Assembly (NCBI GenBank): GCA_021780015.1
Contig: JAJXZN010000217.1
Location: forward strand, 1-8,358
Origin: Pseudomonadota bacterium
GTDB lineage: Bacteria > Pseudomonadota > Alphaproteobacteria > Rhizobiales > Beijerinckiaceae
Direction of reading: 5' to 3'
DNA length: 8,358 bases
Shown: positions 1 to 5,654 of the stretch, one piece after another
Layout: the number at the start of each line of letters is the position of its first letter
Position numbering within the stretch: the stretch's first letter is position 1
Notes under the pieces: generated by a model
Database searches by the model: none
Told to the model about the DNA's origin: nothing
Seen by the model: only the letters and a program-made list of their open reading frames with translations
Translations under genes and position numbers: made by a program

Positions 1-465
1 GCGAGCGCCTATGACGCGCTTGTCACCGGCTTCGATCCGCATCCGCACGCGGCGCGCAGCACCTATGCCGATCCGGTGCTCGATTCGTTGAAAGTACCGC
101 TGACCAGCGCCATGTCCGACCTCGCCTCGAATGAGCTCAAATGGTTCGTCGACGCCCGCTACGAGATCCTAAACGAAAGTGTCAGCGAAAACTGGGATTG
201 GGGTCACGGCAATGCCGAAGCGTTGAGCGATCTCAAGGAAGATTTGGCGCTCGATCCGCATTTTCGCGTTCTTGTCGCGCATGGCGCGACCGACCTTGTG
301 ACACCCTATTTCGCCTCGAAACTGCTGCTCGATCAGATCGCGCCGATGGGCGATAAAAACCGTGTGCGGCTCGTCGTCTATGGCGGCGGCCATATGCTTT
401 ACGCGCGCGATCAATCCCGCGCGGCGCTCCGCGACGATGCGCGCAAATTGATCCAGGACAAGTAG
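1..465 (+). CDS. Serine carboxypeptidase, peptidase family S10 (C-terminal part, 5' truncated)
   Basis: The frame is open from base 1 to a TAG at 463-465, giving 154 residues of a protein whose start lies left of the window. S10 enzymes (alpha/beta-hydrolase fold, Ser-Asp-His triad) cleave C-terminal residues from peptides, and the bacterial ones are usually exported. Two of the three triad regions are visible. HGATDLVTPY (visible residues 94-103) matches the catalytic-Asp block, with Asp98 the likely acid; the family usually has a G-x-x-D-x-x-T-P-Y/F pattern here. YGGGHMLY holds the likely catalytic His131, followed by the usual short C-terminal helix. The nucleophile Ser is off-window. The C-terminus ends soon after the His block, as is normal for S10, so the 3' end looks intact. 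Family assignment is fairly sure; substrate and localisation cannot be judged from this fragment. Confidence 0.85.
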   Translation, partial: ASAYDALVTGFDPHPHAARSTYADPVLDSLKVPLTSAMSDLASNELKWFVDARYEILNESVSENWDWGHGNAEALSDLKEDLALDPHFRVLVAHGATDLVTPYFASKLLLDQIAPMGDKNRVRLVVYGGGHMLYARDQSRAALRDDARKLIQDK

Positions 466-503
466 ATAGCCCGCGCCGGATTCCGCTCTATTCAGCATTA
501 ATA

Positions 504-532
504 TTTACGCCGACGATACGAACGGCTGTATT
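504..532 (+). promoter_or_regulatory. Possible sigma70-type promoter before the 156-aa unknown
   Basis: The 132-bp gap after the peptidase gene is AT-richer than its surroundings. A TTTACG hexamer (504-509), a 17-bp spacer and TGTATT (527-532) give 4/6 matches to each consensus hexamer, but the usually conserved A at the second -10 position is missing. A TATAAG at 550-555 has no partner at a suitable distance. The call is weak and rests only on spacing and position. Confidence 0.2.
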
Positions 533-597
533 TGGCTTGGCCGCTTGCCTATAAGTTGAATTGATTTTTGACTAAACTTGTTCTTTCAAGGAATTCC

Positions 598-1068
598 ATG
601 AATATGGCCACGCTCGGCGTATCGGGGCGCAGCGCGATATTTCCGAAGCTCCTTTTGTGCCTAGCGGTCGGCGTTGCAGGGCTGATTGCCGGACGGCTGT
701 CCCTAGAGCGGCCGTCGGAAAAGGCGCTCGCCGCGCCGCGTCGCGACCTCACCGACGCCGAAAAGAAAACCATCCTCGCCGCCCTCACCGCAACGTCGAT
801 GGATCCAACACCTGCCGGCGTCGACTGGCCGGCGCTGATCCTCCTCAGCCGTGACGGAACGAGCGATTATTGCGGCACCTTCGGAGACGGCAAAGACAAG
901 ATCGCGTTTTATGCGCAACTCGCATTTCCAAACGCCGACCCGCGGGAAAGCCTGAGCCGCGTCGCCTTCATCGCTGTCGCGATGCCCGAAGATTTGCGCG
1001 CCCGTCACGTCGTCGGCACCGTCTGCCTGCGTTATGGCTACGGCCCGATCACGCCGGCTGCGCCCTGA
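598..1068 (+). CDS. Membrane-anchored hypothetical protein, 156 aa
   Basis: I do not recognise the family. The ATG at 598 is preferred because AAGGAA (588-593) lies 4 nt upstream; a TTG at 568 in the same frame has no ribosome binding site, and an ATG at 604 is a close alternative. The protein begins with a short basic stretch and one hydrophobic helix (about residues 16-32, PKLLLCLAVGVAGLIAG). A charged, mostly soluble domain of about 120 residues follows. This suggests a single-pass inner-membrane protein or an uncleaved signal anchor with the domain outside the cytoplasm. Cys21 is not in a good lipobox (LLLC). Cys92 and Cys143 could form a disulfide in the periplasm. Third-position GC is high, like the neighbours, so it is very likely a real gene. 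Its last 20 bp overlap, tail to tail, the 3' end of the AraC-family gene. Confidence 0.75.
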   Translation: MNMATLGVSGRSAIFPKLLLCLAVGVAGLIAGRLSLERPSEKALAAPRRDLTDAEKKTILAALTATSMDPTPAGVDWPALILLSRDGTSDYCGTFGDGKDKIAFYAQLAFPNADPRESLSRVAFIAVAMPEDLRARHVVGTVCLRYGYGPITPAAP

Positions 1069-1963
1069 GGTCCGTGGCGTCGCGTTTTGGCGGCCGGCCG
1101 AACATGCGCGCATATTCGCGGCTGAATTGCGAGGCGCTTTCATAACCCACCCGATAGGCGGCATGCGCGACATTGGCGCCGCTATCGATCAGAAGGCGGC
1201 GGGCTTCGAGAAGCCGCAACTGCTTTTGATATTGCAGCGGTGTCATGGCCGTCAGCATCTTGAAATGCTGGTGGAATGACGAGGCACTCATGCCCGCCAC
1301 CGCGGCGAGGTGCTCGATCCGGATCGGCTTGGAAAATTGTTCGCGCAGCAGATGGATCGCGCGGGAAATGCGTTGCGTATGGCTATTCGGCAGGGCGAGC
1401 GTGCAAACCTCGCCGCCATGCGGCCCGGTCAGCAGCCAGAAGCAGATTTCGCGCATGACCGCCGGATAAAGGACGGGGATTGCTGCCGGACTTTCGAGCA
1501 AGCGGATGAGCCGCGTCAGACAATCGGCGAAAGGCTCGCTCAGATTCGCGACGAAAACGCCAAAGCCGGCTTCGCCGCTCTTCGGCGGCGGCACCTCGAG
1601 CGCGCTCATGACATCGCGCAAGATGCTCATGTCGAAATCGAGATAGAATGCGAGCAGCGGCGTCTCGGCGCTTGCCTTCGTCACACGCCCAAAGGCCGGC
1701 AAAGCGACGCTGATCACCAGATATTGCATCTCCGCGTATTTGAACAACCGGTCGCCGAACAAAACTTGCTTGGCGCCTTGTACGACGACGCAAAGCGACG
1801 GCCGATAGACCGTTGGATTGGGCAGAATTTCCGTCGTGCTGCGCATCAGCGTGAGGCCGTCGATCTCCGTCGCATAAAGGCCGTCGGCATAGCCCTTCTT
1901 GGCGAAGTAAGAGCGGATGGCGTCTTTCAAAGCATGGGACATCGGATGGGAACTCTGAGCCAT
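1049..1963 (-). CDS. AraC-family transcriptional regulator (AraC_N + HTH_18)
   Basis: This is a 304-aa regulator with the usual two-part layout. Residues about 25-175 form the AraC_N-type effector domain (PSLCVVVQGAKQVLFG and the YLVISVALP strand are typical). Residues about 195-295 form the DNA-binding domain with two helix-turn-helix units: IEHLAAVAGMSASSFHQHFK (216-235) and a second around 264-289 (RVGYESASQFSREYARMFG). Known members of this subfamily, such as E. coli YqhC, activate a nearby aldehyde or ketone reductase gene. The divergent SDR gene here fits that pattern, so it is the likely target (inference). The ATG at 1963 is chosen because GAAAG lies just upstream and the extra residues are harmless; an ATG at 1942 (MSHALKD) is a real alternative and would suit the predicted promoter better. 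The frame is open further upstream to 2122, but that part is Arg-rich and would cover the intergenic palindrome. The 3' end overlaps the 156-aa gene by 20 bp. Confidence 0.92.
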   Translation of the reverse strand: MAQSSHPMSHALKDAIRSYFAKKGYADGLYATEIDGLTLMRSTTEILPNPTVYRPSLCVVVQGAKQVLFGDRLFKYAEMQYLVISVALPAFGRVTKASAETPLLAFYLDFDMSILRDVMSALEVPPPKSGEAGFGVFVANLSEPFADCLTRLIRLLESPAAIPVLYPAVMREICFWLLTGPHGGEVCTLALPNSHTQRISRAIHLLREQFSKPIRIEHLAAVAGMSASSFHQHFKMLTAMTPLQYQKQLRLLEARRLLIDSGANVAHAAYRVGYESASQFSREYARMFGRPPKRDATDLRAQPA

Positions 1964-1973
1964 TCTGCTTTCA

Positions 1974-2002
1974 AAAATAGAGTCCGACGGCCAAACCTCC
2001 AA
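1974..2002 (-). promoter_or_regulatory. Predicted promoter of the AraC-family gene
   Basis: Read on the minus strand, TTGGAG (2002-1997) and TATTTT (1979-1974) are separated by exactly 17 bp. The -35 matches 3/6 and the -10 4/6, which is normal for alphaproteobacterial promoters but not decisive. The -35 lies inside one arm of the palindrome at 1996-2015, which supports autoregulation. Transcription would start near 1967, giving an almost leaderless mRNA for the ATG at 1963 or a leader of about 25 nt for the ATG at 1942. Confidence 0.4.
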
Positions 2003-2015
2003 GCCGGATTGGAGG
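1996..2015. promoter_or_regulatory. 20-bp palindrome, candidate operator in the AraC/SDR divergent region
   Basis: The arms CCTCCAA (1996-2002) and TTGGAGG (2009-2015) are exact reverse complements around gCCGGa, whose CCGG core is itself palindromic. Only one base pair of the 20 bp therefore breaks symmetry. It lies in the 158-bp space between the divergent AraC and SDR starts and covers the predicted -35 of the regulator gene. Many AraC proteins bind direct repeats, so a dyad is somewhat unusual for this family, and another dimeric regulator could own the site. The symmetry is seen directly; the function is inferred. Confidence 0.5.
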
Positions 2016-2111
2016 ATCAGGCAAGTTTTTCGGGAGTTTCGGCAATGACGGCCGCGCCCGCGGCGCCCATATCGGGGCCGAATTCTCGCAAGCCCCAATT
2101 CTCGTAAGCAT

Positions 2112-2115
2112 GGAG
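2112..2115 (+). promoter_or_regulatory. Ribosome binding site deciding the SDR start
   Basis: GGAG sits 6 nt before the ATG at 2122. The ATG at 2110 in the same frame has only TAAG in front of it. The GGAG overlaps the codons that follow the upstream ATG, so initiation at 2122 is favoured. Confidence 0.6.
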
Positions 2116-2121
2116 CCCGCA

Positions 2122-2886
2122 ATGACGCATACGCAGAAAATCGCCCTCATCACCGGCGGCAGCCGCGGCCTCGGCCGCAACACCGCCATCGCCGCGGCGG
2201 CGCGCGGCATCGATGTCATCTTCACTTATCGGACCAATCAGGCCGAGGCGGAAAAAGTCGCCGCCGAAATCAAGGCTTCGGGCCGCAAGGCGCTCGCGCT
2301 GGCGTTGGATACCGGCGACACGTCGCTTTTCGCCGCCTTCGCGGACACGATCGCGACGGCGTTGCGCGACACCTGGGGCCGCACGCATTTCGATTACCTC
2401 GTCAACAATGCCGGACACAGCGCCCCCGGTTCCATCGAGACGATGAGCGAAGAGGATTTCGACGGCCTCTATCGCGTGCATTTGAAAGGCGTCGTCTTCC
2501 TCACGCAAAAGCTCCTGCCGTTGATTGCCGACGGGGGGCGCATCGTGAACCTATCGAGCGGCCTCGCCCGCTTCAGCTTCCCCAATTACGCGGCCTATGC
2601 CTCGATGAAGGGCGCGATTGAGGTGTTCACGCGCTATCTCGCCAAGGAACTCGGGCCGCGCCAGATCGCCGCCAACGTCGTCGCACCGGGAGCGATCGAG
2701 ACGGATTTCGGCGGCGGCCGGGTACGCGACAATCCCGAACTCAACAAATACGTCGCCTCGGTTACGGCGATGGGCCGCGTCGGCGTGCCGGACGACATCG
2801 GGCCGATGATCGCCAGTCTGCTCGGCGACGAAAACCGCTGGTTGACCGGGCAGCGGATCGAGGTTTCAGGCGGGATGTTCCTCTGA
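2122..2886 (+). CDS. Short-chain dehydrogenase/reductase (SDR), NADP-type
   Basis: This is a 254-aa classical SDR, an NAD(P)-dependent cytoplasmic oxidoreductase of alcohols, aldehydes or ketones. The cofactor motif TGGSRGLG is at residues 11-18, NNAG at 95-98, and the catalytic Ser146 (NLSSG) with Tyr159-x-x-x-Lys163 (YASMK) completes the active site. PG at 189-190 starts the substrate loop, and the C-terminus ends in the usual TGQRIEVSGGMFL block. Arg37 just after the second strand (TYRTN) favours NADP(H). Length is normal. The substrate cannot be read from sequence; it resembles generic 3-oxoacyl-ACP-reductase-like SDRs but lies in no fatty-acid cluster. It diverges from an AraC-family gene that probably controls it, perhaps in response to a reactive carbonyl or aromatic compound. 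Its 3' end overlaps the methyltransferase gene by 21 bp, tail to tail. Confidence 0.93.
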   Translation: MTHTQKIALITGGSRGLGRNTAIAAAARGIDVIFTYRTNQAEAEKVAAEIKASGRKALALALDTGDTSLFAAFADTIATALRDTWGRTHFDYLVNNAGHSAPGSIETMSEEDFDGLYRVHLKGVVFLTQKLLPLIADGGRIVNLSSGLARFSFPNYAAYASMKGAIEVFTRYLAKELGPRQIAANVVAPGAIETDFGGGRVRDNPELNKYVASVTAMGRVGVPDDIGPMIASLLGDENRWLTGQRIEVSGGMFL

Positions 2887-3564
2887 CATTTCGGCGGCGG
2901 CGCGCTTGATCGAGAAGACCGCGCTCGTGCGCGCAGCCGTGCCGGCGTCGCCGAAATCCGTCACCTCATATTCGGCACGCCGGCACAGCCGGGGCAACGG
3001 CAGAAAGGCACGCCCAGGATCGCCAATGAGAACGTCGCGGCCCGCGCCGGCGCATCGGTCGAGAAACGCCATCACACGCGCGGCGAGAGCCGCCTCGTAA
3101 AACAGGTCGCCGACGAGGATGATGTCGGCGGTGGGAACCGGCCCGGCAAGCGCATCGCCGCCGATCGCCGTCAAGGTGACATCGTTTGCCGCCGCATTGA
3201 GACCGAGCGCGACAAGCGCATAGCGGTCGATATCGGCGGCGAAGACCTGCCGGGCGCCGGCTTTTGCCGCGGCAATGCCGACGAGGCCGGACCCGGCGCC
3301 GAGATCGAGCGCACAGCGCCCGGCGACGGCCGCCGGCTCATTCAGAAGATATCGCGCCAGCGCGATGCCGCCCGCCCAGGGATAGGCCCAATAGGGGGCG
3401 ACGAAGTCCTGCTTTGCCGATTGCGCCAGCCGCCATAAGCCGCTTGCGGCCTGCGCGCGATGAAGACGGATCTGGGGAATCGCATTGACCGGCGCCAGCG
3501 GCAAATGCGCCTTGATGAACGCTGCCGCATCCGGCTCGGTGAGGGTCGGCTTGCGCTTCGGCAA
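2866..3564 (-). CDS. Class I SAM-dependent methyltransferase, METTL20/ETF-beta lysine methyltransferase-like
   Basis: The protein has about 232 residues and a Rossmann-type SAM domain. Motif I is LDLGAGSGLVGI (about 86-97), the acidic end of strand 2 is AADID (109-113), and the post-motif GDLFYE (152-157) is followed by GDPGR. The N-terminal APYWAYPWAGG (57-67) and the PQIRLHRA block are typical of the METTL20-like group. Members in mitochondria and in alphaproteobacteria such as Agrobacterium methylate lysines of the electron transfer flavoprotein beta subunit, so ETF-beta is the best guess for the target (family knowledge, not proven here). There is no ATG near the 5' end. TTG at 3564 is chosen because GCAGG (3575-3571) lies 6 nt upstream; TTG at 3570 is the alternative, and an in-frame TAG at 3597-3595 limits the frame. 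The SMR-like gene diverges from it. Confidence 0.88.
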   Translation of the reverse strand: MPKRKPTLTEPDAAAFIKAHLPLAPVNAIPQIRLHRAQAASGLWRLAQSAKQDFVAPYWAYPWAGGIALARYLLNEPAAVAGRCALDLGAGSGLVGIAAAKAGARQVFAADIDRYALVALGLNAAANDVTLTAIGGDALAGPVPTADIILVGDLFYEAALAARVMAFLDRCAGAGRDVLIGDPGRAFLPLPRLCRRAEYEVTDFGDAGTAARTSAVFSIKRAAAEMSEEHPA

Positions 3565-3665
3565 TATCAACCTGCGGCAAATCGCGCATGTAATCTAGCG
3601 ACCGCGCTGTTATGGCGGCTGGCCTTCGGCCCCCTGCCGCAGGATGCCCCGCGAAGGTAGCCTCG

Positions 3666-4004
3666 ATGAATCCTGTTTTTGCCTATCTCGTTCTCACCAT
3701 TGCTGCCGCGCTCGAAGCAGGCGGCGATGCGATCGTGCGCAAGGGCCTTCACGCGTCGGGTACACCGGCGCGAGTCGGAATTTTTGCCATCGGCGCGGCT
3801 GTTCTTTTTGCCTATGGCCTCACGGTGAATTCACCGCCTTGGGATTTCGGCAAGCTGCTCGGAATCTACGTCACGCTGTTCTTCGTGATCGCGCAACTCG
3901 TCAATCTCGTCTTCTTCGGCGCGCGGCCCGACCTTCCCATCTTCCTTGGCGGCGCATTGATCGTCGCGGGCGGCCTTGTCATCACCTTCTGGCGCGCAAG
4001 TTAG
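3666..4004 (+). CDS. Four-TM small membrane protein, SMR/DMT (EmrE)-like
   Basis: This 112-aa, very hydrophobic protein has four predicted helices at about residues 3-22, 32-50, 60-82 and 87-108, the size and topology of small multidrug resistance proteins (about 105-115 aa). Helix 1 carries Glu17 in LEAGGDAIVRKG. That pattern resembles EmrE, where Glu14 in a similar E-x-x-G...K/R setting binds protons and cationic substrates. Helix 4 (GGALIVAGGLVITFW) also resembles SMR helix 4, which drives dimerisation. The internal VNSPPWDFGKLLGIYV segment is not a standard SMR signature, so it may be a divergent SMR/DMT branch with an unknown substrate. ATG 3666 is chosen because GAAGG (3653-3657) lies 8 nt upstream; the frame is open to 3612, but the extra residues look like leader translated by chance. 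Its stop is 5 bp from the end of the convergent SANT-like gene. Confidence 0.75.
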   Translation: MNPVFAYLVLTIAAALEAGGDAIVRKGLHASGTPARVGIFAIGAAVLFAYGLTVNSPPWDFGKLLGIYVTLFFVIAQLVNLVFFGARPDLPIFLGGALIVAGGLVITFWRAS

Positions 4005-4009
4005 CCCGT

Positions 4010-4237
4010 TCAGCGGTGCTCACCAAGGCCGATGCCGAGAATACCAGCGCGGCGCCTGAGTGCGCCGACGGTGCGCTTCATCTCCTTCGCAATCTTGGCG
4101 ACAGGCGTCCTAGCCTTGGAGTGCGCCTTGAGATTGCGAATATCGTCCTTGGTCCAAGGTCTGATTACGCGGCGCGTCGTCTTCTTCGCTTTTGCCGTTT
4201 TTGTCGCTTTCGCCGTTTTCACAGCTCGCCTTGCCAT
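4010..4237 (-). CDS. Small Lys/Arg-rich protein with SANT/Myb-like helix-turn-helix
   Basis: This 75-aa basic protein has two parts. Residues 1-27 are a Lys/Ala/Thr-rich tail with repeated KTAKATK-type units, like histone H1-type tails. Residues 28-72 form a compact domain (RPWTKDDIRNLKAHSKARTP, then VAKIAKEMKRTVGALRRRA) resembling the small SANT/HTH proteins common in Rhizobiales. The W-T-x-x-D/E start and the KIAKEMKRT-x-G-A-L-R-R-R recognition-helix style support DNA binding. It probably binds DNA as a nucleoid-associated or regulatory protein; the target is unknown. The start is secure because AGGAGG lies 8 nt upstream of the ATG. The leader also holds a short dyad (TGCTA/TAGCA, 4253-4270). 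The 3' end stops 5 bp from the SMR-like gene. Confidence 0.8.
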   Translation of the reverse strand: MARRAVKTAKATKTAKAKKTTRRVIRPWTKDDIRNLKAHSKARTPVAKIAKEMKRTVGALRRRAGILGIGLGEHR

Positions 4238-4245
4238 TCACGGTT

Positions 4246-4251
4246 CCTCCT
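4246..4251 (-). promoter_or_regulatory. Consensus Shine-Dalgarno of the SANT-like gene
   Basis: A full AGGAGG on the minus strand lies 8 nt before the ATG at 4237. It is the strongest ribosome binding site in the window and suggests high translation, as expected for a nucleoid-type protein. Confidence 0.75.
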
Positions 4252-4430
4252 GTGCTAGCTTGAGTTAGCATTGCGACAGACCACTCGCAAGAAAAGTTAT
4301 GTCCGTCTTATTGTTTTCCACTTTCGTTGTAGGATTACGAGGTCATGCACGCGTAATTGCAAGCATGCAACAGACAAAGAACACGCCGCGCCGGCCATAA
4401 TGACGACAGAAACCTCGGTGAGAGGGCTTG

Positions 4431-4664
4431 ATGTCTGCGTTCAATCGATTCGAGCCGTGCTCTCTGTATCTTAGTCCGGCACATGCCGCGCCGTCGGCGC
4501 TCGGCGTACCCATTCTTCGATTTTCGACGCTCGATGAAGGGCTCACGTACTTCAAGCTCAAGATCAAGCCCGAGTCGTGGCACTTCTATCGGCTCGTCAC
4601 CGAAAGCGGCGCAACACTCGAAGCAGCGGATATAGCGCGCACTATCCCTCGCGACGAATCTTGA
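4431..4664 (+). CDS. Hypothetical protein, 77 aa
   Basis: I do not recognise this protein with confidence. The ATG at 4431 is preceded by GAGAGGG (4420-4426), a usable ribosome binding site; a TTG directly before it would add only one residue. The sequence is soluble and mixed alpha/beta in character: an N-terminal FNRFEPCSLYLSP block, a strand-like GVPILRFSTLDEGLTYFKL segment, WHFYRLVTESGATLEAADIA, and a short acidic tail. The layout resembles small alphaproteobacterial orphan proteins that open with a FNRFEP-like block, but that comparison is from memory. Third-position GC is lower than in the flanking core genes, fitting an accessory gene. A hairpin followed by a short T run (4696-4723) may end its transcript. 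Confidence 0.6.
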   Translation: MSAFNRFEPCSLYLSPAHAAPSALGVPILRFSTLDEGLTYFKLKIKPESWHFYRLVTESGATLEAADIARTIPRDES

Positions 4665-4695
4665 TACTTGCAAATGATTGTGAGCATTACCGAAC

Positions 4696-4723
4696 TCTCG
4701 ATTCGTAGAAGGATCGAGATTTT
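4696..4723 (+). terminator. Possible weak intrinsic terminator after the 77-aa gene
   Basis: TCTCGAT (4696-4702) and ATCGAGA (4713-4719) are perfect 7-bp arms around a 10-nt loop, followed by TTTT (4720-4723) and then C. The stem has only three G/C pairs and the U tract is short, so termination would be inefficient. The position 32 bp after the stop codon supports the call. Confidence 0.35.
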
Positions 4724-4899
4724 CGGTCCTGCGCGCAATCGTCTCCTGACCGCCGATGTATGAACGCCGCTGTACAAGGGCGGAGGCGCAAGTCCTGTTG
4801 TTCGGCGATTGCCGCTTCGGCGCTTCGGTGCCGCGCATTTCCCAACGAAATATTCGAGTGCATGCGGGGAATGGTAGTCTCGATACGTAGCGGACTGAT

Positions 4900-5225
4900 G
4901 GACATGTTTATGGGGCTCCGCCTCACGACGAATTTGCGGTGGCGTGTTTGCATCGGTCGAGAAGCTAAGAGCCAGGGCATGCGCGGCGTTGCTCGCTTCG
5001 ATGATCGCCTCGTCCCGTTCCGCGCAAGCGACATTGATCGCCGTACTGATGAAGGCATCCGGCTAGCGGATCGCGGCCACCGGGCCGATCGAGCGGTCCA
5101 CCCCCTAGCGCGCGGAGGAAGCCTCGCTGCCTCGGGGCGACCCCCTTGGGTCTGGAGGGGACGGGCGGCCGAACGTCCAGATTCGCCAAGTAATGCGAAG
5201 CACAGCCCGCATCGAATCCGACCAT
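4900..5225 (-). pseudogene. Possible decayed gene with frameshift and internal amber codon
   Basis: Two minus-strand frames look like consecutive parts of one protein. The first starts with ATG at 5225 (MVGFDAGCASHYLANLDVRP) and reads sensibly to about 5110. After that the other frame looks coding: DRSIGPVAAIR, a TAG at 5065-5063, then DAFISTAINVACAERDEAII and EASNAAHALALSFS. The switch between frames falls at a run of five G (C at 5101-5105), and losing one G would join them. That would leave the TAG as a second lesion. The second frame then stays open to 4586 but becomes Arg- and Ser-rich and less convincing past about 4900; it has no ATG, GTG or TTG start of its own after the TAG until about 4777. 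I do not recognise the family. The evidence is composition only, and chance open frames in GC-rich DNA could explain it. Confidence 0.3.
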
Positions 5226-5257
5226 CCGGCACTTAAAATAAGCTTTATGCCACTATA

Positions 5258-5560
5258 TCAGCTGATGACCGCGATCTCTAAACCAGGTTTTAGTTCGCCG
5301 GCCATAGAAGAAGCGCTTAGCTGAACGAATATTTCGATTGAAGCACGCAGCTTTGCGCTGCCGCTCCAATGAGGATGGAAAGCACGCGATGAAAGCGATG
5401 TCTCTTCTCGCCGCCGCGCTATCGTGATCCGTTCGGCACCGATGACGTCGAACCGTCGCCGGTCACGGATCGGTAACGACGTTCGCACTCTGCTTCGACA
5501 TTTCGCAACTTCAGATGATGTCGGCGGCGATTCGTTTCGCCGCTGGCCCTCCTCCGACAT
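5258..5560 (-). CDS. Doubtful small ORF, 100 aa
   Basis: An uninterrupted minus-strand frame begins with ATG 5560 (MSEEGQRRNESPP), which has GAGG 5 nt upstream; an ATG at 5575 is a longer alternative with no site in front of it. The N-terminal half is Arg/Ser-rich and probably disordered. The C-terminal half (FDVIGAERITIARRR, then SAKLRASIEIFVQLSA) looks more like folded protein. Rare codons (AGA, ATA, TTA) and mixed third positions differ from the neighbouring genes. The plus-strand frame aligned wobble-to-wobble with it also looks protein-like but carries two TGA and one TAG, so the minus frame is favoured if either is real. Confidence 0.25.
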   Translation of the reverse strand: MSEEGQRRNESPPTSSEVAKCRSRVRTSLPIRDRRRFDVIGAERITIARRREETSLSSRAFHPHWSGSAKLRASIEIFVQLSASSMAGELKPGLEIAVIS

Positions 5561-5654
5561 CACCGCCTCATTCATGATTCGTTAGGCCTGCGTCGAATGC
5601 GCTTCCCGCGCCGCGGTGCCTCGCGCTGATAGGCCCGCATATCCGAACACGAAT

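Noticed and set aside
1310..2107. 265-aa plus-strand open frame
   Set aside because: It lies antisense to the AraC-family gene, whose two helix-turn-helix units and effector domain are clear, and it has no recognisable domain.
1964..2122. N-terminal extension of the AraC-family protein to 2122
   Set aside because: The extra 53 residues are Arg-rich and unlike the family. They would put the palindrome and predicted promoter inside the coding region and overlap the SDR start.
3644..4258. 204-aa plus-strand open frame across the SMR-like and SANT-like genes
   Set aside because: It is Arg/Cys/Ser-rich and out of frame with two well-supported genes, so it is a shadow.
5201..5225. Short match of 5210-5217 to the tRNA-Ser T-loop region as a possible att copy
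   Set aside because: Only about 8 bases agree, which is expected by chance.
4760..5236. 158-aa plus-strand and 181-aa minus-strand open frames
   Set aside because: Both are Arg-rich with no fold-like pattern and no ribosome binding site. The other minus frames in this interval look more protein-like.
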